64,000 nucleotides of DNA from Alkaliphilus flagellatus (GTDB lineage Bacteria > Bacillota > Clostridia > Peptostreptococcales > Natronincolaceae): NCBI RefSeq assembly GCF_018919215.1, contig NZ_JAHLQK010000003.1, positions 248,001-312,000 of the forward strand, given 5' to 3'. Shown here one piece after another: positions 27,395 to 36,785 of the stretch. The position numbers and the translations under genes are program-made. Positions within the stretch are counted from its first letter, which is position 1. Each line of letters opens with the position of its first letter. Under the pieces are notes generated by a model. The model was not told the origin of the DNA. It worked only from the letters and a program-made list of their open reading frames with translations, and ran no database searches.

Positions 27395-28714
27395 ATGAGC
27401 TTATACGAAAAAATAGTAAATAAACAAGAAAAAATTTCAGTTATTGGCTTAGGTTATGTTGGTATGCCTATAGCAGTTGCATTTGCAAAGAAGGTAGATG
27501 TAATTGGTTTTGATCTAAGTAAATATAAAATTGAATTATATAAATCTGGAATTGACCCAACAAATGAAGTAGGAGATGAAGCGATTAAACAAACTACAGT
27601 AGACTTTACCGCAGATGAAACTAAAATTAAAGAAGCAAAATTTCATATTGTAGCTGTGCCTACACCGATAAATTCAGATAAAACCCCAAATCTTGCTCCA
27701 GTTGAAGGGGCTAGTACTATTGTTGGACGTAATCTGACTAAAGGATCAATTGTTGTATATGAATCCACAGTTTACCCAGGTGTTACAGAAGATATTTGCA
27801 TTCCTATACTTGAAAAAGAATCAGGATTAAAATGTGGAGTAGATTTTAAAATTGGATATTCACCAGAGCGTATCAACCCTGGAGATAAGGTACATACCCT
27901 TGAGAAAATTATAAAAATTGTATCTGGTATAGATAGTGAAAGTTTAGAAGAAATTGCAAAAGTATATGAATTAGTAATTGAGGCAGGTGTTCATAGAACT
28001 AGCTCAATTAAAGTCGCTGAGGCAGCAAAAGTTGTAGAGAATAGCCAACGTGATATTAATATAGCTTTCATGAATGAACTTGCTATGGTATTTGATCGAA
28101 TGGAGATTGATACTAATGATGTTATTAAAGCAATGAATACAAAATGGAATGCGCTGAAATTCTATCCAGGACTTGTTGGTGGACATTGCATAGGTGTAGA
28201 TCCTTATTATTTTGTGTATGAGGCTGAAAAGTTAGGATATCACAGCCAGATAATACTTTCGGGTAGAAAGATAAATGATGGTATGGGAGAGTTTGTTGCA
28301 GATGCTATCATTAAAAAACTGGTTCTTGCAAATAAGGTAGTAAAACAAGCTAAGGTAGTAATACTTGGAATCACATTTAAAGAGAATTGTCCAGATACAA
28401 GAAACTCTAAAGTTGCTGATATTATAAAGAAATTGGATGAGTACGGAATAAAGCCGATAGTGGTTGATCCACAAGCTGATAAAGATGATGCTAAGCATGA
28501 ATATGGGGTAAATCTAATTGACCTTGATGATGTGAAGGATGCTGATTGCCTTGTTTTTGCAGTGGCTCATGATGAATTTAAGAATATGAGTTGGGATAAG
28601 ATAGATTCATTATTTGGAGATTTTGCTAATAATGAAAAAGTTATTATTGATGTGAAAAGTATTCTTGATAGGTTCGAGATGGAGAAGAGAGAATACAGTT
28701 ACTGGAAATTATAA
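27395..28714 (+). CDS. UDP-N-acetyl-hexosamine 6-dehydrogenase (TviB/WbpO-like)
   Basis: Cytoplasmic enzyme of 439 residues that oxidises UDP-GalNAc or UDP-GlcNAc to the uronic acid using two NAD+. The NAD-binding fold VIGLGYVGMPIA is at residues ~17-28. The catalytic Cys is near residue 265 (GLVGGHCIGVDPYYF). The C-terminal UDP-binding domain includes GITFKENCPDTRNSK. The segment YSPERINPGDKVHTL favours the TviB/WbpO subgroup over UDP-glucose dehydrogenases. The polymer is therefore probably acidic. RBS AAGGAGAGG; starts 34 bases after the GT2 gene. Confidence 0.9.
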   Translation: MSLYEKIVNKQEKISVIGLGYVGMPIAVAFAKKVDVIGFDLSKYKIELYKSGIDPTNEVGDEAIKQTTVDFTADETKIKEAKFHIVAVPTPINSDKTPNLAPVEGASTIVGRNLTKGSIVVYESTVYPGVTEDICIPILEKESGLKCGVDFKIGYSPERINPGDKVHTLEKIIKIVSGIDSESLEEIAKVYELVIEAGVHRTSSIKVAEAAKVVENSQRDINIAFMNELAMVFDRMEIDTNDVIKAMNTKWNALKFYPGLVGGHCIGVDPYYFVYEAEKLGYHSQIILSGRKINDGMGEFVADAIIKKLVLANKVVKQAKVVILGITFKENCPDTRNSKVADIIKKLDEYGIKPIVVDPQADKDDAKHEYGVNLIDLDDVKDADCLVFAVAHDEFKNMSWDKIDSLFGDFANNEKVIIDVKSILDRFEMEKREYSYWKL

Positions 28715-28742
28715 AAAAATTAATAGAAGAGCGTGTGATAAT

Positions 28743-29312
28743 ATGAATTTATTTTTTAAAGTAATATTTAGAATTAGTAGAATACTAACAGGGAAATTAG
28801 GGGTATATGGGAAAATTGGAAAGAATAATAAATACACAAAAGGTGTCTTTATTTCGGAAGATGCTACAATCGGAAATAATAATTATATTGGTCCATATTC
28901 TATGTTAAATAATACGATTATTGGTAATTATTGTTCGATAGGACCAGGAGTAAAGATTGGTCAGGGAAACCATAGTTATGATTATATAACTACTTACCAA
29001 AAGATAAGTGGTGAGCTAATTAGGCATTCTTTGAACACATCACCAGCAATAATAGGTAATGATGTCTGGTTGGGAGCAAATGTTGTAATATTGCAGGGAG
29101 TAAAAATCGGAGACGGTGCTGTAATAGGGGCAAATGCAGTAGTAACATATGACATCCCTGATTATGCAATTGCTGTTGGGGTACCAGCGAAAGTTATAAA
29201 ATATAGATTTTGTCCAGAAACAATTGAGATTATTAAAGGTAGCAATTGGTTTGATAATGACATTTCTGAAGCCAAGAAAGTGGTTAAAATATTGGAGGAA
29301 CAATGTTATTGA
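28743..29312 (+). CDS. hexapeptide-repeat acyltransferase
   Basis: Left-handed beta-helix acyltransferase of 189 residues, probably acetylating a sugar of the repeat unit. Hexapeptide repeats are clear (IGNNNYIGPYSMLNN, IGNDVWLGANVVILQGVKIGDGAVIGANAVV). The loop HSYDY and the PAKVIKYRF ending match WbbJ/maltose-acetyltransferase-like enzymes. ATG 28743 gives the usual length and lies 28 bases after the dehydrogenase stop; ATG 28665 would overlap that gene by 50 bases. The RBS is weak. Confidence 0.85.
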   Translation: MNLFFKVIFRISRILTGKLGVYGKIGKNNKYTKGVFISEDATIGNNNYIGPYSMLNNTIIGNYCSIGPGVKIGQGNHSYDYITTYQKISGELIRHSLNTSPAIIGNDVWLGANVVILQGVKIGDGAVIGANAVVTYDIPDYAIAVGVPAKVIKYRFCPETIEIIKGSNWFDNDISEAKKVVKILEEQCY

Positions 29313-29348
29313 TATAATAGATCTTCAATTAAGGAACCAGGTGATTAA

Positions 29349-30473
29349 ATGAAAATTCTACATATTAATTCGAATTACTTATATACAACTCTATTTGATA
29401 AAATGATTCAAAGTTTGATTGTACAGGGAGTTGAAAATACTGTTTTCATGCCTGTAAGTGGGAAGATAAGGTTTGTTATACCGGATAAAGATTATGTTTA
29501 TCACCCCATTTGTTTTAATGATAAGGACAGATACTTGTATAATTATAAGCAGACGAAAATATTTAAAAGCTTAAATAAGACACTAAATGTAAGGCCGTAT
29601 AATATTGTTCATGCTCATACGTTATTTACTGATGGACATATTGCATACAAGATTAAACAGACATATGGAACACCTTATGTCGTAGCTGTAAGAAATACTG
29701 ATGTCAACACTTTTTTAAAATATATGATTCATTTAAGGAAACTGGGAATTAAGATTCTAAAAGAAGCGGTAAAGGTAATTTTTTTATCAGAGTCCTATAG
29801 AAATACGGTTATAGAGAAATATGTACCTGCTAATCTAAAACAAGAAATATTAGGAAAAACAGAAATTATACCTAATGGAATAGATGAGTTTTGGCTTGAG
29901 AATAAAGGAAATACAAGAGATTTCCCTGAACGAGAAAATCTAAGATTGGTTTATGTAGGTGTTATTAATAAAAACAAGAATATAACAACCACAATGAAAG
30001 CGATCGAGATCCTACAAAAGAAAGGTTTTAATGTTAAATTTACTGTAGTTGGTAGAATTGATGATAAGTCTATATACCAACAAATTATGGACAAACATTA
30101 TATAAAATACATGGCGCCAAAATCTAAAGAAGAATTATTGGATATATACCGTGCCAATGATGTATTTGCGATGCCATCAACAACGGAAACTTTTGGTTTG
30201 GTATATGCAGAAGCAATGAGTCAGGGGCTCCCAGTAATTTATTCTAAAGGACAAGGATTTGATGGACAATTTAAAGAGGGGCAAGTTGGTTATAGTGTTA
30301 CGTCTAATAATCCGGAAGATATTGCGTATGCAATTGAAAAAATTCTATTAAATTACTTTCAAATTAGTAATAAATGCCTTCAATTATCTTCAAAGTTCAA
30401 TTGGAATGAAATAGCAAATAAGTACATGTGTATATATAAGAAATGCGAAAGAACAGATGTTTTAAATATCTAA
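29349..30473 (+). CDS. family 4 (GT-B) glycosyltransferase
   Basis: GT-B transferase of 374 residues. The N-terminal acceptor half starts MKILHINSNYLYTTLFDKM, and the C-terminal donor half has LVYVGVINKNKNI and the E-x7-E signature PSTTETFGLVYAEAMSQG near residues 278-295. It adds a sugar from a nucleotide donor to the growing lipid-linked unit. RBS CCAGGTGATT before ATG 29349. Last intact gene before the IS110 remnant, which separates it from the polymerase gene. Confidence 0.9.
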   Translation: MKILHINSNYLYTTLFDKMIQSLIVQGVENTVFMPVSGKIRFVIPDKDYVYHPICFNDKDRYLYNYKQTKIFKSLNKTLNVRPYNIVHAHTLFTDGHIAYKIKQTYGTPYVVAVRNTDVNTFLKYMIHLRKLGIKILKEAVKVIFLSESYRNTVIEKYVPANLKQEILGKTEIIPNGIDEFWLENKGNTRDFPERENLRLVYVGVINKNKNITTTMKAIEILQKKGFNVKFTVVGRIDDKSIYQQIMDKHYIKYMAPKSKEELLDIYRANDVFAMPSTTETFGLVYAEAMSQGLPVIYSKGQGFDGQFKEGQVGYSVTSNNPEDIAYAIEKILLNYFQISNKCLQLSSKFNWNEIANKYMCIYKKCERTDVLNI

Positions 30474-30588
30474 AGTGAAGGAACTAAGTCTAAAATAGAT
30501 AGCCGAGACATTTAGTATAATAAAAGAGTATAGCAAAAAAAGCCATCTATTAATGACATTTATAAAAGGAATATGGATAAGGAAAAAA

Positions 30589-31810
30589 TTATGTTTTCAT
30601 AATAACACGATAACCTTGAGTTTTAGCTAATAAAATAGCTTGTTCAACTGTAATTTCACGATTTACAAGCAGAACATCAGATTTTTTATATAAAACTGCA
30701 TTATATGGTTCTTTCTTTTTAAGAATATTATATATTGCAGTTCATAACATTCGTGTAATTACAATAATTGCTTGCGTGTAATCAAGATGCTTTTAAATAG
30801 CGGTTTTGAATTCAGCATGCTTTTCACTCTTTACAACGGCAGTAGCACATTGTACTAAAGGAGGTTTAATGTAGAATCTATTATTGAAATTCTTACTGAC
30901 TTTTTATTACCAGAACTTTCATTATTAGTAGGTGTAAGTTGTACCAAGGAATATAAATGCTTAACTATTGGGAACACGTCCATATTGACAACTATTTCAG
31001 ATACAATTGCAATGGCGGAAAAGATGTTCTTAAAGAGCGGAACAGTTAAGATTAAGCTAATTTCTTCTGAGTAGGGCACGTAAAGAGAAAGAATAACATT
31101 TTCAAGCTCAGCTTTACATGCTTCAATGTTATCGTAGTGCTGCTTAATAATTTTTAATTTACCAGCTTGCTCATGTGTAATAAATATATTAATAATAAGT
31201 TCTATTTCAGAGATTTTATCTTTCATAGAACCGTGGATAAAAGGTTCAATATCAAACCTTTTCTTTTATAGAAAGGATTTTCCAACAATTTGCTAATAAC
31301 ATTCATGGAACTTTTTCTAAGATCTCAGAAGTAGTATTAGCAAGCTGAATATTAGAAACGGTTAAGCAATTTTGAAGACGGTTTTTCTCAGTGGACATAA
31401 AATTAGTTAGTTTAAAAGGGTATCGCATGAGGTTACGAAGTTGGCTAAGCTAATAGCAAAAGGAGGTAAAAAGCTTCCGGCTATAAGGAGGTCATATTTA
31501 AACAAATCAGCAATCCACTTAGCATCCTTTTGTCAGTCTTTTTACCATGGATTGCTTTGACATATTTAGGACGTGCAAGAATTATGTTGTAAGAATTTTC
31601 TAGTATATTAAAAACAGGAATCCAATACTTACAGATAGATTCCATACAGACATCTTTACAGTTGTTTTTACAAAGCCATTGCGGTAACTCTTTCAGACCT
31701 TTGATATAGGTAGAAAAGCGATGATGTTTGTAAGTAGTAACGCCTTTACTGTTGGTTGAAGCAACAACAAATTTGATAAATGATTTTTAAAGCCACAGGG
31801 AAAGCTCCTT
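30589..31810 (-). pseudogene. decayed IS110-family transposase
   Basis: Translating the minus strand in pieces recovers most of an IS110-family transposase of ~400 residues. From about 31785 downward there is FVVASTNSKGVTTYKHHRF, then NCKDVCMESICKYWIPVFNIL (DEDD catalytic domain), VKAIHGKKTDK with DAKWIADLFKYDL, STEKNRLQNCLTVSNIQLA, and in an open stretch (30855-31226) the transposase_20 part ILTVPLFKNIFSAIA to TPTNNESSGNKKSVRIS. The tail REITVEQAILLAKTQGYR ends at a stop at 30589-30591. Several frameshifts and stops break it, and the first DVHK-like motif is missing. The recombinase is inactive. The insertion is old and splits the exopolysaccharide locus. Confidence 0.85.
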
Positions 31811-31994
31811 TCGAAGAACTATAGAGATGGATAGCATTGATTCATTGCCTAGCAATAAATGAGTAATGTTTATACAAAGATAAGTTTGAGTGCTCTAAGT
31901 CATACTTATTTGTGCTTGGAAAGACAATCTACACATATAACTATGCGGTGATTCATTCATAGGAGTAGCCCACTCACATCCCTGTGATTTGTAG

Positions 31995-32024
31995 TTGACT
32001 GTTATCCCTATAGCTTAGTATAAT
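31995..32024 (+). promoter_or_regulatory. strong sigma-A promoter reading into the polymerase gene
   Basis: TTGACT (31995-32000) and TATAAT (32019-32024), spacing 18. It points away from the IS110 remnant and would transcribe the Wzy-like gene at 32097. Confidence 0.6.
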
Positions 32025-32096
32025 AAAGAATACGCTCGAAGCCAAATCATTTCGTTACGTTTTGTCTTGAGCGAAGCGAAAGGAATGGATATAACT

Positions 32097-33389
32097 ATGA
32101 GTGTATTGAGAATAACTAATGCAAAGAGAATGAAAAGCATGCCTTTTTTAGGTATTGTTACATATAGAATTCTGTTGGATGTAATTTACAAAAAGATTGT
32201 TGTTCCTTTTTTTGGCTATTCTGGATTTGAAATGGAACACAGTATAGCACTATATATCCTTTCTTGGACAATTTTATTTTTATTGATGCCAGTAATTATT
32301 AAAAATAATAATGATCAAAACCATCCATCAAGTTTAATTATTCTAATTCTTTCACTTGTTGTATTTGTACCTTTTACTACAATGATGGGCTACGGTTTTT
32401 TTTCAGGGTATTACATAATATGCAATACTATTTATTGGCTATTTCTGTTTTTGTTTCATAGGCTCTTTTTGCATATTAAGTTTATAAGTTTAAGACCACC
32501 AAAAAACACTTTTAGTAATTTTGTAATAATGATTATTGGTATTGTTTTTTTATTCGTGAATATTTTTATATCGTGGAAGTATACAGGATTTAGATTTACA
32601 TTTGATCTGTTTAGTGTATATACATTAAGAAGCGAGACATCTACATTTAATTTACCTTTAGCAATTGAATATATTTTTTCTGCATCTAAAGCTATAAATC
32701 CCTTATTGCTAGTATATTCGTTTACAAAAAAGAAATATGGTATTTCAAGTTTAATTTTGTTAGTTCAATTTCTAAGCTTTGGTATTAATGGGATGAAAAG
32801 TGTTTTTTTTATTACATTATTAGTTATGTTAGTATTCTTATTTTATAAAGATAGTTATATTAATAAAATACCATGGTTGTGTTCCGGATTATGTTTGGTA
32901 GGGTTACTAGAATTTGTGATATCTAAATCGTTTGTTATTGTTGATTTGTTGATAAGAAGGATGATGTTTCTTACAAATATGTTAAATGCATATTATTTTG
33001 ATTTTTTTACAAATAATACTCCGGATTATTTTAGACAAAGTATATTAAGGTATTTTGGGATTAAATCACCATATTCAGATATACGATACATGATAGGTGA
33101 TATTTATTTTTCTAGACCTGAAATGGGTGCAAACAGTGGTTTGATTAGCGACGCTATTTCCAATCTTGGGATTATTGGAGTTGTAATTATGCCTATTATG
33201 ATTGCTATTGCACTGAAATTATTTGATAATTGTATAAAAGGCTTAAACAAAAGGTTGTATATTGCATTGTGTGTATTAGTGGCATATTATTTTATAAGTT
33301 CTTTCTTGTTCACCATTTTACTTACCCATGGTTTTTTAGCATTATGCATAGTCTTTTATCTTTTGCCGCGGGATAGTGAAACAATGTAA
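32097..33389 (+). CDS. Wzy-like polysaccharide polymerase (multi-pass membrane protein)
   Basis: Hydrophobic protein of ~430 residues with 10-12 predicted TM helices and a larger extracellular loop around residues 285-350 (FRQSILRYFGIKSPYSD). The tail SDAISNLGIIGVVIMPIMI resembles Wzy/EpsG-type polymerases, which join repeat units outside the membrane. Sequence conservation in this class is low, so the call rests on topology and locus. The start is uncertain: ATG 32097 has GAAAGGA 12 bases upstream, while ATG 32085 and TTG 32067 are possible. It is flanked by IS remnants on both sides and has its own promoter at 31995. Confidence 0.7.
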   Translation: MSVLRITNAKRMKSMPFLGIVTYRILLDVIYKKIVVPFFGYSGFEMEHSIALYILSWTILFLLMPVIIKNNNDQNHPSSLIILILSLVVFVPFTTMMGYGFFSGYYIICNTIYWLFLFLFHRLFLHIKFISLRPPKNTFSNFVIMIIGIVFLFVNIFISWKYTGFRFTFDLFSVYTLRSETSTFNLPLAIEYIFSASKAINPLLLVYSFTKKKYGISSLILLVQFLSFGINGMKSVFFITLLVMLVFLFYKDSYINKIPWLCSGLCLVGLLEFVISKSFVIVDLLIRRMMFLTNMLNAYYFDFFTNNTPDYFRQSILRYFGIKSPYSDIRYMIGDIYFSRPEMGANSGLISDAISNLGIIGVVIMPIMIAIALKLFDNCIKGLNKRLYIALCVLVAYYFISSFLFTILLTHGFLALCIVFYLLPRDSETM

Positions 33390-33522
33390 TGTGTGTTGGA
33401 TAGATAAATTGTTGCTAAATTAGCCTATTGTGCTAGTCAAAATTTACAAATAGAAAAAGTTACAGAAATTATCTTAACCTATCTTTGATAGTTATCATAA
33501 AATCAAGATAGGAGGATAATAT

Positions 33523-34400
33523 ATGCTAAAGGTTACCAATCTTCTATCGGATAGATAGAAGATTTAAAGGATTTTATCACAGTAACTTATGTCGTTATTG
33601 ATGGTATTTACCATGAAGTTACTCTAACATATATTAAACATCTTAAAAACATTGCCACTACCATCCTTAGAGATAGTGAAATAATCACCATTGCAACTGT
33701 AGGAGAGCTTCTTTCAATTGATTTAAAAAAGCGTAGTTTAAATTTTATAAAAGGAATTATAAAGATTTTTTCCCCCAAATTTGTGATAGATCTAGATTTA
33801 ATAGAACTCATAGAAACTTACATGCAGTGATCGAAGAAATTAGAAAAAGAATTTTTCAATTATTGGACTATCATATGGATAGCCATGGAATCATTGATAG
33901 TATGCTTATTCCAGTATATGAATTTAGCAGAGCAGTTGTTCATAAGATATTTAGAGAACTAGGTAAGTATAGCAAATGTCCCTCCAAAAAGAGGACTTAT
34001 CTAGGATTTAAACTCCACCTACTATCATATTTTGATTATATATTAGTGATTTTGTATTAACTGATGTTTCTCAAGATTATCGTAGAGATATATTGGAATT
34101 AGTTGAATCCTATCGTTCTTTAATAATCATAGGAGATAAGGAATATATAAATAAGGATATATCTCCTGAATTAAGCAAGGAAAATGATATTGAACTAATT
34201 TTTATGAACAGAAATAATGCAAGTCGACTTATCCAAAATCATTGAGACAAAGTATTTTTAAAGTCAGGACAAAATTGAAACTTCATTCTCTCGGTTAACT
34301 GAGCAACTTAATATTAATAAATCTCTTGGAAAGTTATTAATCTATCTAATATTCAAGAACAGATATTTTGATAATACATCCATAAAATTAGTTTTTTAAA
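33523..34400 (+). pseudogene. decayed IS982-family transposase
   Basis: Pieces of an IS982-family DDE transposase are spread over all three forward frames. From ATG 33523 (RBS AGGAGG) there is LKVTNLL, then DLKDFITVTYVVIDGIYHEV, RDSEIITIATVGELLSID, IEEIRKRIFQLLDYHMDSHG, IIDSMLIPVYEF, KCPSKKRTYLGFKLHLL, DFVLTDVSQDYRRDILELV, IIGDKEYINKDISPELS and ETSFSRLTEQLNIN. At least three frameshifts and several stops separate them. The catalytic Asp of IIDSMLIP is still readable. No terminal inverted repeats could be placed. A second dead element in the exopolysaccharide locus. Confidence 0.85.
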
Positions 34401-34632
34401 TAAGTGCAACATCTGTAAATAAATTTATTGCTATAATATGAATTAAACTTGAACTGTAATAAATTTTTTATTTATTGTAACGAGTTAATTTAATAAATTA
34501 AGTATATAATAAAGTAATTATTTTATAGATACTAATAGTAACTAAAATGAGTTCACTTATGATTTAGAATCTAAAGTTATAAAAATAGGAATAAAAATAC
34601 TTATGATTATGAAAATGGAGCATGAATTATAA

Positions 34633-36162
34633 ATGAAAAAAACAGCAATACTTTTAATGATATTAACTATATTTTCTAAAATATTTGGTTTTGCGAGGGA
34701 TATTATTCTCTCATATTTTTATGGTGCATCAAATATAAGCGATGCCTATTTAATATCTACCACTATACCAATCGCAATATTTTCTTTTGTAGGGGTCGGT
34801 ATATCCACTGGTTATATACCTATGTATAGTAAAGTAGAGAATAAAAAAGGAACAAAGGAAGCGAATAAATTTACTAATAATCTTGTAAATACACTATTAA
34901 TAATATGTACAGCCCTAGTTGTATTTGGACTTGTATTTACAGCGCCGCTAGTAAAATTATTTGCCTCAGGTTTTGAAGGCGAGACTTTAAATCTAGCTAT
35001 TAACTTTACTAGAATAAGCATAGCTGGAATTTATTTTTCTACACTTATATTCGTATATAATGGATTTTTACAGATTAAAGGTAACTATGTTATACCAGCC
35101 TTAATAGGATTTCCTATGAATATTGTTACTATACTGTCCATAGTTGTAAGTGCGAAGACTAATGTTGTAGTTTTAGCTATAGGTAGCATTATTGCTGGTA
35201 TTGCACAGCTAGCGTTTATAGTACCATTTGTATATAAAGAAGGATATAAATATAAGTTTATATTAAATATAAAAGATAAATATATAAAAAGCATGGCCTA
35301 TACGGCAATACCTGTAATAATAGGAGCCTCTGTTAATCAAATTAATACTTTAGTTGACAGAACATTAGCATCTAATTTAGCAGTAGGTGGAATATCAGCT
35401 CTTAACTATGCTAATAAACTAAATGGCTTTGTTCAGGGAATATTTGTTATGTCGTTGACCACTGTAATGTACCCTGTAATATCTAAAATGGCGGCAGAAA
35501 AAAATATAGAAGGACTTAAAAAGTCTGTATCGGAAGCTATAGGTAGTATTAACCTGTTAGTTATACCTGCTACAGTAGGATCAATGGTATTTGCAGGTCC
35601 AGTAGTTAATCTTTTGTTTGGCAGGGGAGCTTTTGATGCGGGGGCAGTAACCATGACATCTAGTGCCTTATTTTATTACTCTATAGGTATGATAGGTTTT
35701 GGTTTAAGGGATGTACTAGCAAGAGCTTTTTATTCTCTACAAGATACTAAGACACCTGCTATAAATGCAGCAATAGCCATGGTTATGAATATAGTATTAA
35801 ATATTATACTTTCTAAATTTTTAGGTATAGGTGGACTTGCTTTAGCTACGAGTATATCTGCTATAGTTTGTACTGGGTTATTATTTGCAAATCTTCGTAA
35901 AAAGATAGGGTCATTTGGTATGAAGAATATAATCATTTCCTTTATAAAAATACTATGTGCTTCCTTAGTTATGGGAATAATAGCTAGATTATCATATAAT
36001 ATCTTATTTAGGATTATTGGTGCTAATTTATCCTTAATAGTTTCAATAGGTATAGGTGCCATAATGTATTTCATTATTATCTACTTTATGAAGATAGAAG
36101 AAGTCGACACTATGATAAATGCAGTCAAGAAAAAACTAAAAAGAAGTGTGAACAATGCTTAA
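34633..36162 (+). CDS. murJ: MurJ/MviN-family lipid-linked oligosaccharide flippase
   Basis: Membrane protein of 509 residues with ~14 TM helices (MOP superfamily). The opening ILTIFSKIFGFARDIILSYFYG, with its FGFARD motif, and the later LARAFYSLQDTKTPAINA are MurJ hallmarks. MurJ flips lipid II; copies inside polysaccharide loci can instead act as the Wzx-like flippase for the local repeat unit, and no other flippase is seen here. The RBS is weak (GGAG 12 bases upstream). The 232-base gap upstream (34401-34632) is A+T-rich, and I see no convincing promoter in it. The stop overlaps the VanZ-like start by 8 bases. Confidence 0.85.
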   Translation: MKKTAILLMILTIFSKIFGFARDIILSYFYGASNISDAYLISTTIPIAIFSFVGVGISTGYIPMYSKVENKKGTKEANKFTNNLVNTLLIICTALVVFGLVFTAPLVKLFASGFEGETLNLAINFTRISIAGIYFSTLIFVYNGFLQIKGNYVIPALIGFPMNIVTILSIVVSAKTNVVVLAIGSIIAGIAQLAFIVPFVYKEGYKYKFILNIKDKYIKSMAYTAIPVIIGASVNQINTLVDRTLASNLAVGGISALNYANKLNGFVQGIFVMSLTTVMYPVISKMAAEKNIEGLKKSVSEAIGSINLLVIPATVGSMVFAGPVVNLLFGRGAFDAGAVTMTSSALFYYSIGMIGFGLRDVLARAFYSLQDTKTPAINAAIAMVMNIVLNIILSKFLGIGGLALATSISAIVCTGLLFANLRKKIGSFGMKNIIISFIKILCASLVMGIIARLSYNILFRIIGANLSLIVSIGIGAIMYFIIIYFMKIEEVDTMINAVKKKLKRSVNNA

Positions 36163-36643
36163 AAACAAAGGACAAATAATTAATGTAATATCATGGACAG
36201 CCCTTATATTTTGGCTAGTCCTGATTTTTTACCTATCAGCTCAACCAGTCCATCAGTCTAATGGACTGAGTAAGAAGGTAACAGAAGTTATAATAGAAAA
36301 AGTAGAAATAATTGCTCCATATTCTAACTTTAATATTAGTAGAATGAACCATTTAGTAAGAAAAAATGCTCATTTTTTTGCTTATTTAATTCTAGGTATA
36401 TTAGTTATGAATGTACTTAGGAGAAGTGGGATGAAGATAAATAAAGGAGTTATTTTATCTTTATCGTTTTGCATTCTTTACGCCATGTCCGATGAATTTC
36501 ACCAACTATTTGTACCTGGTCGGGGTGCACAGGTTAAAGATGTTTTGCTTGATAGTGCTGGAGCTGTTGTTGGCATTGGAATCTATTTGGTAGTAAAATT
36601 TATAGTTAATAAAGCTCAAATAAGAAATAAAAGTCATGCATAG
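36155..36643 (+). CDS. VanZ-like membrane protein
   Basis: Small membrane protein of 162 residues with ~4-5 TM helices. VanZ family features: WLVLIFYLSAQP near the start, RKNAHFFAYLILGILV in the middle, and YAMSDEFHQLFVPGRGAQ with the conserved DE.HQ..VPGR segment. VanZ itself gives low-level teicoplanin resistance by an unclear mechanism; relatives are common near envelope genes. Its start overlaps the murJ-like stop, so they are translationally coupled. The terminator at 36629 follows. Confidence 0.85.
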   Translation: MLKNKGQIINVISWTALIFWLVLIFYLSAQPVHQSNGLSKKVTEVIIEKVEIIAPYSNFNISRMNHLVRKNAHFFAYLILGILVMNVLRRSGMKINKGVILSLSFCILYAMSDEFHQLFVPGRGAQVKDVLLDSAGAVVGIGIYLVVKFIVNKAQIRNKSHA

Positions 36644-36673
36644 TGATTTTATACATATGGCTTTTATTTTTTT
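36629..36673 (+). terminator. rho-independent terminator after the VanZ-like gene
   Basis: AAAAGTCAT (36629-36637) pairs with ATGGCTTTT (36657-36665), one G-U pair, followed by a T-run. The left arm lies in the last codons of the gene. Confidence 0.65.
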
Positions 36674-36717
36674 ATGTAAAAGGTGCAAGTAGAAATTATT
36701 TAATATCTTTATCTTAA

Positions 36718-36747
36718 TTGACACCTATACACACTAAGTAGTATAGT
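36718..36747 (+). promoter_or_regulatory. sigma-A promoter for the WbpM-type dehydratase gene
   Basis: Consensus TTGACA (36718-36723) and TATAGT (36742-36747), spacing 18, 38 bases before the ATG at 36786. Confidence 0.7.
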
Positions 36748-36785
36748 TATTATAAGGAAAATTGCACCAAGGGGGATAATGGAAC

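Larger units (their letters stand above)
30512..32027 (-). mobile_element. IS110-family insertion sequence remnant with possible bridge-RNA region
   Basis: The transposase pseudogene lies between two identical 13-base sequences TTAGTATAATAAA (30512-30524 and 32015-32027), leaving ~1490 bases between them, a normal IS110 size. IS110-group elements carry a bridge RNA in the non-coding end 5' of the transposase. Here that end is 31811-32014, about 200 bases with no ORF. The element boundaries are a guess: IS110 elements lack terminal inverted repeats. Confidence 0.55.

Noticed and set aside
30855-31226. Minus-strand ORF of 123 residues as a stand-alone gene
   Set aside because: It is an open stretch of the IS110 transposase pseudogene; flanking frames continue the same protein.
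33827-34060. Plus-strand ORF of 77 residues as a stand-alone gene
   Set aside because: It is one fragment of the IS982 transposase pseudogene.
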